The notes beneath the pieces were generated by a model that was not told the origin of the DNA, did not search any database, and saw only the letters and a program-made list of their open reading frames with translations. This document shows, piece by piece, positions 16,269 through 23,997 of a DNA stretch of 64,000 nucleotides. This DNA is from JAHEIJ01 sp040235565 (lineage in GTDB: Bacteria; Pseudomonadota; Gammaproteobacteria; UBA6429; Thiohalophilaceae). The stretch spans positions 1-64,000 of the forward strand of contig JBECLA010000062.1 in NCBI GenBank assembly GCA_040235565.1. Direction: 5' to 3'. How positions within the stretch are numbered: position 1 is the stretch's first letter; every line of letters begins with the position of its first letter. The position numbers and the translations under genes are program-made.

Positions 16269-16943
16269 ATGTACTGGACAGAAGATACCGACGAGAAGAA
16301 AGAAGTCGTCGTGCCGGACAATGTGCTGGATGTGGTTTACAACATCAGTTGTAAATGTATTCCCATGGAGCATGCTCATGCCCTGTCGGAAGCACTGCAG
16401 CAGGCCTTGCCCTGGCTGGAAGACGAGGAGCATGCCGGGATTCATCAGGTCTATGGCGCTGAATCGGGTAACGGCTGGGAACGGCCCGATACCGAGGTGC
16501 TGTATTTATCACGGCGCCAGAAGCTCACCTTGCGTCTGCCCAAGGCACGACTGGAACAAGCCGGTTCACTCACCGGCCAGACGCTGGATATTGCCGGCTA
16601 TCCACTGAAAGTAGGTGAATTGACTACCCGCATGTTAAGTGATCTCCCCACCTTGTTTGCGCGTCATGTCCTGGCGGAAGCCGAGCAGAGCGAAGACGCC
16701 TTTTTGGCGCAGGCGGCGGCTGAGTTGCAGGCCATGGGGATTCAAGTGAAAAAAATGATGTGTGGTAAGGAAGGTCGCATCGTGTTACCCGAGGCAACCC
16801 TTTGTACTCGCAGTTTGATGCTGGCGGATCTGGAGCTGACAGAGTCGGTGAAGTTACAGGAAGTCGGACTGGGTCCTGGCCGTAAACTGGGTTGTGGACT
16901 GTTCCTGCCACAAAAAGGCATCACTGCGGTGAAACCCGACTAG
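16269..16943 (+). CDS. Orphan Cas6-like RAMP protein (Cmx6 type)
   Basis: A 224-residue protein that I recognise as resembling the Cas6/Cmx6 proteins annotated for type I-MYXAN CRISPR systems. The C-terminal G-rich loop of RAMP proteins is clear (GLGPGRKLGCGL, residues 200-211). Two histidines in EHAHALSEAL (His35 and His37) and several tyrosines are candidate active-site residues. Cas6 proteins cut CRISPR precursor RNA, but no CRISPR repeats or other cas genes are in this window. The neighbours are a TauD-like dioxygenase and a DsrC paralogue, divergent from the dsr operon. It may bind or cut a cellular RNA, or have lost nuclease function; this is unknown. The ATG follows an AGGTGA ribosome binding site. 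Confidence 0.72.
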   Translation: MYWTEDTDEKKEVVVPDNVLDVVYNISCKCIPMEHAHALSEALQQALPWLEDEEHAGIHQVYGAESGNGWERPDTEVLYLSRRQKLTLRLPKARLEQAGSLTGQTLDIAGYPLKVGELTTRMLSDLPTLFARHVLAEAEQSEDAFLAQAAAELQAMGIQVKKMMCGKEGRIVLPEATLCTRSLMLADLELTESVKLQEVGLGPGRKLGCGLFLPQKGITAVKPD

Positions 16944-17053
16944 GCAAAGTATTTTCAAACCAGGGCAATTCTGGTTTAATTAGCGCCCGTTAATATTCCC
17001 TGACAACGAATTAATTTTACGTTTATCTTTAAATATAGATAGAGGTACGAACA

Positions 17054-17395
17054 ATGGCATTTGAAATCAACGGCAAAACTATCGAAACCACCGAGAACGG
17101 TTATCTGGTTGACTTGAACGAATGGAATGAAGCAGTAGCGACAGAAATTGCCAAGATCGATGGACTGGGAGATCTGAGCCAGGAACACTGGGATGTGATC
17201 AATTATCTGCGGGATGAATACATCAACAATAATGGTAATCAGCCCAATGACCGCATCATGATTAAAGCCATGGGCGAGAAGTGGGGCCGCAAGGTGTCTT
17301 CCAAGGAACTGTACGATTTGTTCCCGGGCAAGCCGAGCAAGCAGGCGGGCCAGATTGCCGGGTTGCCGGAAAGTCGTCGCAAGGGTGGGTATTAA
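17054..17395 (+). CDS. DsrC/TusE-family protein lacking redox cysteines (RspA-like)
   Basis: A 113-residue DsrC homologue that aligns along its length with the DsrC at 10661 (GYLVDLNEW, EHWDVINYLRDEY, LYDLFPGKPSKQAGQIAGLPE). Both redox cysteines are missing: the first is replaced by Gly in KQAGQIAG and the C-terminus ends SRRKGGY without the penultimate Cys. It cannot carry sulfur as DsrC does. DsrC relatives without cysteines are known as RspA-type proteins and are thought to have regulatory roles. The AGAGGT ribosome binding site and clean codon use show an active gene. It lies about 110 bases after the Cas6-like gene. Confidence 0.88.
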   Translation: MAFEINGKTIETTENGYLVDLNEWNEAVATEIAKIDGLGDLSQEHWDVINYLRDEYINNNGNQPNDRIMIKAMGEKWGRKVSSKELYDLFPGKPSKQAGQIAGLPESRRKGGY

Positions 17396-17523
17396 TCCGA
17401 CCTTGACGGTCAAGATAGACCAAAGTGGATATAGAATTGCTGCCGGGGCGCTGCTAGATTTCCGCCACGGAATATATGTATCCACCCAATTTTTTACATA
17501 CCTTTAATATATAGGGGCAGAAA

Positions 17524-17733
17524 ATGAGCGAAAAGGCGAAACTGATCCAGGAAATGCTCGCAATGCAGAAGAAATTCATGGATTTCGAACATAAGCACGG
17601 CGTAAAAGCGGCCGATTACTATGCGGCGAAAGAAGGTCACGAGTTGTACCAGTACCGTGAAAAATACGCTGAACTGGCTGACAAGGTGAATGCCATGGCT
17701 CACGAAGAAAAGGGTTCCAAGCGCTTCTATTAA
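17524..17733 (+). CDS. Small helical protein (69 aa)
   Basis: An unrecognised 69-residue protein, highly charged and predicted to be almost entirely helical (EKAKLIQEMLAMQKKFMDFE then DYYAAKEGHELYQYREKYAEL). It could form a coiled coil or helical hairpin. A GGGGC ribosome binding site lies seven bases before the ATG. It is followed within 22 bases by a strong terminator, so it ends the transcript that begins upstream, probably with the DsrC paralogue. Confidence 0.7.
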   Translation: MSEKAKLIQEMLAMQKKFMDFEHKHGVKAADYYAAKEGHELYQYREKYAELADKVNAMAHEEKGSKRFY

Positions 17734-17754
17734 TCGGCGCGGGTACAAGCCAAT

Positions 17755-17780
17755 AAAAGGCCGCGGTTGCGGCCTTTTTT
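17755..17780 (+). terminator. Rho-independent terminator after the DsrC-paralogue group
   Basis: Perfect 10-base stem AAAAGGCCGC / GCGGCCTTTT with a GGTT loop and a run of six T. It ends the rightward group 15082-17733. The A-run on the 5' side also allows it to end the leftward gene at 17843 (bidirectional). Confidence 0.93.
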
Positions 17781-17842
17781 GTGCATAATTTACTTATAAT
17801 AACAATAAGTTAGCACGGCGCGGGTTGCAGTGCAGCAGGCGC

Positions 17843-18517
17843 TCAGGTGTCGGCCCACATCCGTATCAGATTGACGTAAGCCACGTCCACCCGCTTGGTG
17901 TCCGGTTCTTCGGGGCGCTGCTTTAACAGGTTTTCCCGGGCCACATTCAGTTCATACAGCAGTTCCCGTCTGGCGGCATCCCGCACCATGCTCTGGGCCC
18001 AGGTCACGGCGACGAGGCGTTCTCCCCCGGTGACTTCGGCGACGTGGTGCAGACTCGAGGAAGGGTAGACCACGGCATGGCCGGCGGCGAGCTTGATGCG
18101 TTGATCCCCAAACGAAGTGCGAATCACCAGTTCACCACCTTCATACTCGTCCGGTTGGTTCAGAAATACGGTGGTTGAGACATCGGAACGATAACGGCCC
18201 TGCGGCGGTCCCATGACCGGATCGTCGACATGATCGCCGTAGGTCATTCCCGGCCGGTAGCGGGCATAAAACGGTGAGGCAACCTTGATGGGAAGTACGG
18301 CGGATTGATACGCGGGGTGTTGTACCAGACTACCCATCACCAGATTATTCAATTGCTGGATTTCCCGGGCGTCACTGGCGAGCTCTTCATTGTTTTTCAC
18401 CCTTTCGGCCGCCATACCGGCGGACAGCTTGCCATCGACGAACTGTGCCCTGGCAAGAATGGCGCGGATGACGGTCAATTTATCCTCGGGGATAACGTGT
18501 GGAATCTGTAATAACAT
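17843..18517 (-). CDS. PKHD-type Fe(II)/2OG hydroxylase (YbiX/PiuC family)
   Basis: A 224-residue protein matching the PiuC/YbiX family of Fe(II)-dependent dioxygenases. The double-stranded beta-helix ligands are His96 and Asp98 (GDHVDDP) and His157 (SSLHHVAEV), with Arg167 in GGERLVAV as the 2-oxoglutarate contact. In other bacteria these genes are often linked to iron uptake. No siderophore receptor lies next to it here, so its substrate is open. It is a single-gene unit, convergent with the terminator at 17755. Confidence 0.88.
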   Translation of the reverse strand: MLLQIPHVIPEDKLTVIRAILARAQFVDGKLSAGMAAERVKNNEELASDAREIQQLNNLVMGSLVQHPAYQSAVLPIKVASPFYARYRPGMTYGDHVDDPVMGPPQGRYRSDVSTTVFLNQPDEYEGGELVIRTSFGDQRIKLAAGHAVVYPSSSLHHVAEVTGGERLVAVTWAQSMVRDAARRELLYELNVARENLLKQRPEEPDTKRVDVAYVNLIRMWADT

Positions 18518-18592
18518 CAGTCACTTACTCTGGGTGATGAATCAGGGTAGAATAACATAGCTGGTTAAATCCTTCGTAGTCCTGGAGCCGTC

Positions 18593-18928
18593 ATGATTCT
18601 GAATATTGTTATTGGTGAAAACACCATTCCCGTCGATGTCCCTGATTTTATCGTTACCGAAGCGGACGAAGTGTTCGACAAGATCGATCAGGACATGAAT
18701 CGCGGTTGGCAGATGAGCCGTGAATGGGTCGATGAATTGAACAACGAACAACGTTGTCAGGTCGTGGCCGATAAATTACTGACAGCGCTGGAAACGGAAA
18801 ATGAAAAAATGCAAATGATGATGGCGGCCTATATATTGAACCGGGTCCCCGGGATTAAAGGCGTACGGGTCGCGACGGACGGGGAGATCCAGGAAACGGA
18901 ATTACTCATGCACGAATCGCAGTTTTAG
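18593..18928 (+). CDS. Conserved hypothetical protein (111 aa)
   Basis: I do not recognise a named family. The 111-residue product is soluble with an N-terminal beta hairpin (MILNIVIGENTIPVDVPDF) and a long helical middle containing QMSREWVDELNNEQRC. It is acidic (many Glu/Asp). The gene is divergent from the PKHD hydroxylase with a 75-base gap and convergent with a GNAT gene. Its codon use fits the neighbourhood, which supports a real gene. Confidence 0.72.
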   Translation: MILNIVIGENTIPVDVPDFIVTEADEVFDKIDQDMNRGWQMSREWVDELNNEQRCQVVADKLLTALETENEKMQMMMAAYILNRVPGIKGVRVATDGEIQETELLMHESQF

Positions 18929-18959
18929 CGCCAGGTGTGCTTCCTTGCTTGTTCAGTCA

Positions 18960-19394
18960 TCATGCCAACTGTTTTTGCATTTGTTGATGTCTGATTTCTC
19001 CATAAAGTATATGCCCGGGGCCTGTGATGGCATAGCCCTGCTTGATATAAAACCCGACATGCGTTTCCCGGGCATTCAGTTTGATCACATGTATACCCAG
19101 AGTAATCGCCTGTTTCTCCAGGTAGTCTAACAGGGCTTTACCAACGCCCTGGTTTTGCATTGTTTCATCAACTGCCATATAGCGGATCTGCGCACTTGCC
19201 ATATCTGTTTGCTGGAGGCGGGCGACACCTATCACCTTGTTGTTGTCAATTGCGATGGCATGGATTGCCTTATCTTCATGCTCATCACGCTCACTGCCCC
19301 TTGGTTGCTGCCAGGGTGCGCGCAGTATACGCCAGCGCAAAGCATAATATTGCTCAAATTCGCTTTCAGTTTGTGGTTGTTTGATATCAAACAT
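18960..19394 (-). CDS. GNAT-family N-acetyltransferase
   Basis: An acetyltransferase of 144 residues if started at MFDIKQPQTESEFEQYY, which is where similarity to GNAT proteins normally begins. An upstream ATG at 19505 would add 37 residues of atypical sequence, and neither start has a strong Shine-Dalgarno. The acetyl-CoA pyrophosphate loop is QNQGVGKALL, followed by the NARETHVGFYIKQGY motif of the family's last strand and helix. The substrate is unknown. In the neighbourhood it stands alone between two unrelated genes. Confidence 0.85.
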   Translation of the reverse strand: MFDIKQPQTESEFEQYYALRWRILRAPWQQPRGSERDEHEDKAIHAIAIDNNKVIGVARLQQTDMASAQIRYMAVDETMQNQGVGKALLDYLEKQAITLGIHVIKLNARETHVGFYIKQGYAITGPGHILYGEIRHQQMQKQLA

Positions 19395-19652
19395 GGTGGC
19401 ACGGATTTTTTGCTTTGCGTTCAAAACCCAGTCGACATTGATATGTTGCTTATTGTCACATCTGTGTGTGAAGCCCGGATCAATCGACCGGCCAGTGCTA
19501 TTCATTAAGTTATAGATATATGGTTAGTTAGGCCATATCGCCTATAGGCAAGGTAAAGAAATGTTCATAATATTAAACAACAAACAGTCAGAAGCTGTTG
19601 TTAATAAAAATAATAACTGGCAATTTTACCAGATGTAACGAAGGTTTGATTC

Positions 19653-19997
19653 ATGGCGAAAATCAGTGTCATCGAAAATAATGTGCCGCTAGACAGTCTC
19701 AGCTTAACTGCGGGAACCGTGTCGATTGGACGTGCAAAAGACAATGATGTACGGGTCCAGGATTCCACCGTCAGCTCGCATCATGCCAAGATTGTAACGT
19801 TCTATAATGCTTCCTACATTGAAGATCTGGGTAGCACTAATGGTACTTTTGTAAATGGCAAGCGGATACAAAAATATACCCTGAATCCGGGCGATGTCAT
19901 TTCCATGGGGGCACTGAGTCTGAAAGTGGAAAATGAAGACAGTGTTGAGCTGGCCACAAGTCAAAACAATTTTTTATTCAGCCAGCCTCAACCTTGA
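19653..19997 (+). CDS. FHA-domain protein (114 aa)
   Basis: A small single-domain forkhead-associated protein. The FHA signature runs GTVSIGRAKDNDVRVQD, STVSSHHAKI (Ser-x-x-His) and GSTNGTFVNGKRI (residues about 20-75). It should bind phosphothreonine peptides. No protein kinase gene is nearby, so its partner must be elsewhere. No signal or membrane segment is present. The start is preceded by AACGAAGG at a suitable distance. Confidence 0.9.
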   Translation: MAKISVIENNVPLDSLSLTAGTVSIGRAKDNDVRVQDSTVSSHHAKIVTFYNASYIEDLGSTNGTFVNGKRIQKYTLNPGDVISMGALSLKVENEDSVELATSQNNFLFSQPQP

Positions 19998-20101
19998 AAG
20001 TAAAAAATCGAATTCACTTACCCCGCGGGTTTTCTTCGCGCTTAAGCGTTTAACTTTCAATTCTGCCCTGTTGTTATATCGGGCAAGTCAACTAATCGTA
20101 T

Positions 20102-20710
20102 TCAAGCAAACACGATCCAGGTCGTGGCAATGTACTTGGTACCTTTTTCCATGGTGCAGGCGCGATGCTCATGGGTCCAGAAAGGAGGGAACAGCACCAG
20201 TTTACCCTGTTCCGGTTTAATCTTGATATTCTGATAGAAAAATTCCGTCTCACCGCCTGGTCCCGGGACATCGTTTAAATACCACAAAGCGACCAGTTGT
20301 CGCTGGCTGAACTGGTGACTGCCGCCATCGATATGCCAGTGATAAAACTCATTTTCCTGGTAACGCTGCAGGTTATAACCCATGTCCTTGAACGGGCCCT
20401 TGAAATAAGGAAACGTTTCACGAAATTCCAGAACGGCCTTGCCCAATGAGTTAAACAGGGCACGATCGACATCCTTCCAATGTTCCTTGCCACTGACCAC
20501 GAGATCGGTGGTTTTCTTGATGGTGCGTTCCTCGCTGACAGTCTGACCAATGCGTCCCTGATATTGCTCCTCAGTATGCGCTTCAAAGCGGGCAATCATG
20601 TCATCACACAGTTCTTTGGGTAGCGCATGTGATTGCTCAAAAATAAAACTGTTAGGTTTTACTTCCCGGATGGTTTTCAAAGGTATGATTTTTTGACTGG
20701 CCGGTTGCAT
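20102..20710 (-). CDS. Prolyl-4-hydroxylase-like 2OG-Fe(II) oxygenase
   Basis: A 202-residue 2-oxoglutarate oxygenase. The HxD pair is His126/Asp128 in FYHWHIDGG, the distal histidine is His180 or His182 in FWTHEHRAC, and Lys192 (GTKYIATTW) is in the position of the 2-oxoglutarate-binding lysine of prolyl 4-hydroxylases. Substrate unknown; a protein or peptide side chain is plausible. It is read leftward, followed on its upstream side by the 354-residue unknown gene with a 39-base gap, so the two may be co-transcribed. Confidence 0.87.
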   Translation of the reverse strand: MQPASQKIIPLKTIREVKPNSFIFEQSHALPKELCDDMIARFEAHTEEQYQGRIGQTVSEERTIKKTTDLVVSGKEHWKDVDRALFNSLGKAVLEFRETFPYFKGPFKDMGYNLQRYQENEFYHWHIDGGSHQFSQRQLVALWYLNDVPGPGGETEFFYQNIKIKPEQGKLVLFPPFWTHEHRACTMEKGTKYIATTWIVFA

Positions 20711-20749
20711 ATGTGTCCCTGGGCGATGTTGGCGAGGATCCCTATTTTG

Positions 20750-21814
20750 TTACAGGATTGCGTTTTCGAGCAAGGACTCAATGCTGTCGCGCGATTCGGG
20801 ACCGCGCTGGCGATAGAGTTCAAGGGCGTTTTCTGCCAGTGACTGCCAGTGATCCCGACCCTGTGTGATCTGTTTGTTAAGCGGTTTCAGGTTGCCATCT
20901 TCATACCAGTGGCGATAGGCCGATAACAAGGCGGGGTACATGTGCTTGCGCATGGCATTGAGGTTGGCAAAATAGAAGTGCAGTGAAGCGGCCTTTTCCT
21001 GTTCCACCAGCGTGGGCAGGGTGGAGAGGGCATCAGCCAGATGATCCCGTAAGGCGCGCAGCATGATCTCGGCCTTGGAGCGAGGTAATGCGGCCAGCAT
21101 TTTCTCCCATTCTTCCCCCAACCACTGACCGGCCTCGACTTCACCAATTTCATGCAGCAAGACGCTGTGGAGTTCGTTTTCGGTCATGGTGTCGAGGGCG
21201 GCATCGACATCGGTTTGAAAATCATAATGTTTGATGGCGCGTGCCATGGCATTGGCCGGTTTGTTCCAGCGCCATTCTTCCAGCTTTTCCCACAACATCC
21301 GTTTGAGAGATTCACGGCGGATAAAAATCGTCTGTCCCAGTGCCATCGCAGGCGGGGCGGTCAGATCACGGGCATATTCATTGCTGGAGATGTACACGCT
21401 ATAGCCGTTTAATTCGTGACGATCATGCAGTTTGCCCAGAAAAAAATGAGGCTTGGTTTTGAGTCCCAGACCACCGCTGTAAACCAGATCATAAGCTTTG
21501 AGTGCCTGATTTATCGCTTCGGTTGCAAAGGGATCGAATTGCTGATCGTCGACAACAACCGGTTCAAACTCATTATTTTCAAGGCTGTTCCAGAGCTGCT
21601 CACGTTCGCGTAGCCATTCGCCGACGGAGTGATTTTCCAGCAGGCTGTTATAGGGCAAGCCCTGTTCCCAGCGATAGAATTCACGCATTTTCAGAAGATA
21701 GATGCACAGGGTGTAGTCACCGGCATACAACGCATCTGCGATGTGGCAGTTGTGCTGCACGGTTTGGCTTAACTCGGGAAGGGCACATTCATTCATTACG
21801 ACTGACATGGTCAC
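20750..21814 (-). CDS. Conserved protein of unknown function (Sfum_1244-like)
   Basis: A 354-residue soluble protein. From memory it matches the protein family named Sfum_1244, found in sulfur-metabolising bacteria; I cannot check this here. Recognisable conserved blocks are the N-terminal NCHIADALYAGDYTLCIYLL, YARDLTAPPAMALGQTIFIRR, EEWRWNKPANAMARAI and HSVLLHEIGEVEAG, followed by HLADALSTLP. The HEIGE segment could bind a metal but lacks the full HExxH pattern. No function is known to me. It is upstream of, and likely co-transcribed with, the prolyl-hydroxylase-like gene. Confidence 0.8.
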   Translation of the reverse strand: MTMSVVMNECALPELSQTVQHNCHIADALYAGDYTLCIYLLKMREFYRWEQGLPYNSLLENHSVGEWLREREQLWNSLENNEFEPVVVDDQQFDPFATEAINQALKAYDLVYSGGLGLKTKPHFFLGKLHDRHELNGYSVYISSNEYARDLTAPPAMALGQTIFIRRESLKRMLWEKLEEWRWNKPANAMARAIKHYDFQTDVDAALDTMTENELHSVLLHEIGEVEAGQWLGEEWEKMLAALPRSKAEIMLRALRDHLADALSTLPTLVEQEKAASLHFYFANLNAMRKHMYPALLSAYRHWYEDGNLKPLNKQITQGRDHWQSLAENALELYRQRGPESRDSIESLLENAIL

Positions 21815-21825
21815 TGCATCACGAC

Positions 21826-21855
21826 TTGTGTTACGACAAAATAACTTAGTAAAAT
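21826..21855 (+). promoter_or_regulatory. Putative promoter for a short transcript
   Basis: TTGTGT (21826-21831) and TAAAAT (21850-21855) are separated by 18 bases, close to a sigma-70 promoter. A start near 21862 would give a roughly 100-base RNA that ends at the terminator 21943-21966. Confidence 0.4.
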
Positions 21856-21861
21856 ACTACA

Positions 21862-21966
21862 GAATAGTTTAAGCAATTACCAGATGACGTTTGGACATTC
21901 CTTACCCATACCAAATTCTAGTAAGATTCGCTCGGTAAATTTCCCGCCCATTTTGGGCGGGTTTTT
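21862..21966 (+). ncRNA. Candidate small RNA or 5' leader ending in a terminator
   Basis: There is no coding gene on the plus strand between 19997 and 21992, yet a complete intrinsic terminator sits at 21943-21966, just before the gene at 21992. Together with the promoter-like pair upstream this predicts a short RNA of about 105 bases, or an attenuated leader for the downstream gene. The sequence upstream of the terminator is AT-rich and shows no ORF with a ribosome binding site. The RNA class is unknown. Confidence 0.4.
21943..21966 (+). terminator. Intrinsic terminator 25 bases before the 21992 gene
   Basis: 7-base GC stem CCCGCCC / GGGCGGG with loop ATTTT and a run of five T, extended by TTT/AAA flanks. 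It ends about 25 bases before a GTG start on the same strand, so it would act as an attenuator for that gene or end a separate small RNA. Confidence 0.8.
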
Positions 21967-21991
21967 CTCCTGATCATGAGGTATTCATACT

Positions 21992-22540
21992 GTGCGCGTA
22001 AAAAGCCGCTGGAGCAAGAAGGACAAGACCCATAGTGTCGAAGAAATTGCCGGGGCGCTGGCATTTATCATCTGGCGCATCGCCACCAACGGCGTGTTGA
22101 GCATGGAAAATGCCGATTTTCAGACTGAAACCCAGCGACAACGTCTGGACATCATCGCCGAATTTCTGGCATTTGCGATCCATGTCGCTGATCGGATGAC
22201 GATTGAACGCTTCGAGGAAGCCCAACGGGTTCGCTTCATGACGGAACTGGCGCAAAAGTGTGCCAAGCATATGGAAGACAACAAGCGGGATGTGATCGGA
22301 CCGGGTGAGTATCGGCAGGCATTCATTGATTTGCTCAATCAACGCATGGCGGATTATGCGGAGTTCGGTTTTTCAGAAGACGAGGGCCCGAGTTTCGGGA
22401 TGAAGCGGTTTTTCGGCGACCAGGTGAAACTTTGTTTCAATGCCGAGGATCAAAAATGGGTCAGTTCCCAGGTGATGGATATCGAGGTGCCGGAAATCAT
22501 GACCCACCTGAAGCGTGCGACACCGAATTTATTTATGTGA
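21992..22540 (+). CDS. Conserved hypothetical protein (182 aa), GTG start
   Basis: I do not recognise a named family. The 182-residue protein is soluble and mostly helical (SVEEIAGALAFIIWRIATNG, FEEAQRVRFMTELAQKC), with a mixed C-terminus (FFGDQVKLCFNAEDQKWVSS). The GTG start is favoured because the reading frame is open from there and a GAGG-like site (ATGAGGTATTC) precedes it. A bidirectional terminator follows 29 bases after the stop. A terminator-like hairpin just upstream could attenuate its expression. Confidence 0.75.
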   Translation: MRVKSRWSKKDKTHSVEEIAGALAFIIWRIATNGVLSMENADFQTETQRQRLDIIAEFLAFAIHVADRMTIERFEEAQRVRFMTELAQKCAKHMEDNKRDVIGPGEYRQAFIDLLNQRMADYAEFGFSEDEGPSFGMKRFFGDQVKLCFNAEDQKWVSSQVMDIEVPEIMTHLKRATPNLFM

Positions 22541-22568
22541 CAAAGACTTATACCGGGGACCTGAAGTA

Positions 22569-22603
22569 AAAAAAGCGGAACCGAATCCCGGTTCCGCTTT
22601 TTT
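22569..22603. terminator. Bidirectional terminator
   Basis: Perfect 15-base stem AAAAAAGCGGAACCG / CGGTTCCGCTTTTTT around a five-base loop. T-runs on both strands end the rightward gene 21992-22540 and the leftward gene 22625-22819. Confidence 0.95.
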
Positions 22604-22624
22604 ACGACCCGTCGGGAAATGGAC

Positions 22625-22819
22625 TTATTTGGTCCAGTTACCGAAGTTTTCTGTGGTACGAGCCTTGCCGTCTTCGTAACCGGCTTCATAGGCTTCGTTA
22701 AGGCGCTGTTCTTCGCGCAGCGGGTTATGCAGGTAACCGCCCTGCCAGCCCTGGACGTACTCCGGGTTTACACCCATTTCTTCCATTTTGGTTACAGCAT
22801 CATAATAGTCTTGGTTCAT
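22625..22819 (-). CDS. Small conserved protein of a sulfur oxidiser (64 aa)
   Basis: A 64-residue soluble protein beginning MNQDYYDAVTKMEEMGVNPE. An in-frame upstream ATG exists, but the GGAG ribosome binding site (GAGGAGACACCG) fits this start. The composition is rich in Tyr, Glu and Gly with QGWQGGYLHNP and AYEAGYEDG segments. From memory it resembles small proteins annotated in purple sulfur bacteria as involved in globule sulfur oxidation, but I cannot verify this. It is transcribed alone and ends at the shared terminator. Confidence 0.7.
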   Translation of the reverse strand: MNQDYYDAVTKMEEMGVNPEYVQGWQGGYLHNPLREEQRLNEAYEAGYEDGKARTTENFGNWTK

Positions 22820-22869
22820 CGGTGTCTCCTCTGTCAATCAGACAATTATTCCAGTTAATAAAAAACGAT

Positions 22870-23997
22870 TCAAATATTGCTTGCGCCCATCCCGGCCTTG
22901 AAATGCGCCAGGGCTTTTCCGGAGTCCAGAACCTGGCGAACGCTATCTGCCGCACTGGCCAGGCTGTTTTCCCGACCCAGGTGAGATAAACAAATCGCTG
23001 CGGCATAGGTAAGGGCATCCCGTGCCGGACCGGCTTGCCCCTTGAGCGCAGCCAGGCCAGCCTGCGCGGCAGCCTGGGCCGCGGCTTCAATATCGAAAGG
23101 CGTGGCAATTTCATCCACTGCCGTTGCCGCCGGCAGGTCTTTGGGTAAGGGGACCGCGCGACTGTCCTGGTGAATCCCCAGTTCCTGCGGGTTCAGTTCC
23201 ATGCTCAGTTCTGCTGCCCGGTCATGGTAGTAAAACAGCCTGGCCGGTTGTTGCAGCGAGGGAATCACGCCGCCTTCCACGCCACGCACAATCATGGCCG
23301 AATCGTAGCCGGCATAGCGGGCCAGGGAGGCATAAATCGGCGGGTAAGCCTTGTGGACATAACCGGTGAGTAAATGGGTTTGCTTGCGTGCACGCAGGGG
23401 GTTGACCAGCACTTCCACCGTGGTCAGGACCTGGCGTTTGATAATGCGAGAGCGCAGCGGAATCAAATCATGCAGCCTGGGGGCGAAGACCTTCTGGTCA
23501 AGGTAAGCCCAACCGATTTCTGCATTGGCGATGGCATCACTTGCTTGTTTCAGCGTCAGGTCGACATTGACACCTGCCGCGCGCAGCACCTTGCGATGGG
23601 TAATGCCGTATTTGGGGCCAACCCGCTCCAGTCCATGGCAATAAGCGGGCAGTCCACAGGCCGCCAGCACCGGGGCGATAAAGGCGCTCACGGGCAGGCC
23701 GCGACTATGACCGTCATAGGGATCGGCCACATCGATCAGTTCATCCACCGCCACCAGGTGTTGCTGGCTGGCTTCCTGGATGGCTTGCAGCACGCCCTTG
23801 TTTTCCTCATCGGTTTCCCGTTTCATGCGCAGGGCGATGAAGAATACCGCCGCCTGTACAGGATCGGCGTCCTCAGACAGGATATAGCGCATGGCGGCAT
23901 GGGCTTGCGCCTGGCTCAGGTCCTTGCTGTATTCCGGCCCCGTCGCCACCTTCTGGATGGCTTCACGCATGGCTAGGATGGCGTCTGATTGGGTCAT
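22870..23997 (-). CDS. Anthranilate phosphoribosyltransferase-like protein (TrpD2/YbiB type)
   Basis: A 375-residue member of the glycosyltransferase family 3 / anthranilate phosphoribosyltransferase superfamily. The conserved ADPVQAAVFFIALRMKRET in the N-terminal helical domain and the DPYDGHSRGLP and HGLERVGPKYGITHRKVL segments match the family. The usual TrpD substrate motifs (GTGGD and the KHGN lysine/asparagine) are altered, as in the TrpD2/YbiB branch that binds nucleic acid. No other tryptophan genes are near, so it is probably not the biosynthetic TrpD. Start chosen at MTQSDAILAM; an alternative start lies eight codons upstream. Confidence 0.82.
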   Translation of the reverse strand: MTQSDAILAMREAIQKVATGPEYSKDLSQAQAHAAMRYILSEDADPVQAAVFFIALRMKRETDEENKGVLQAIQEASQQHLVAVDELIDVADPYDGHSRGLPVSAFIAPVLAACGLPAYCHGLERVGPKYGITHRKVLRAAGVNVDLTLKQASDAIANAEIGWAYLDQKVFAPRLHDLIPLRSRIIKRQVLTTVEVLVNPLRARKQTHLLTGYVHKAYPPIYASLARYAGYDSAMIVRGVEGGVIPSLQQPARLFYYHDRAAELSMELNPQELGIHQDSRAVPLPKDLPAATAVDEIATPFDIEAAAQAAAQAGLAALKGQAGPARDALTYAAAICLSHLGRENSLASAADSVRQVLDSGKALAHFKAGMGASNI

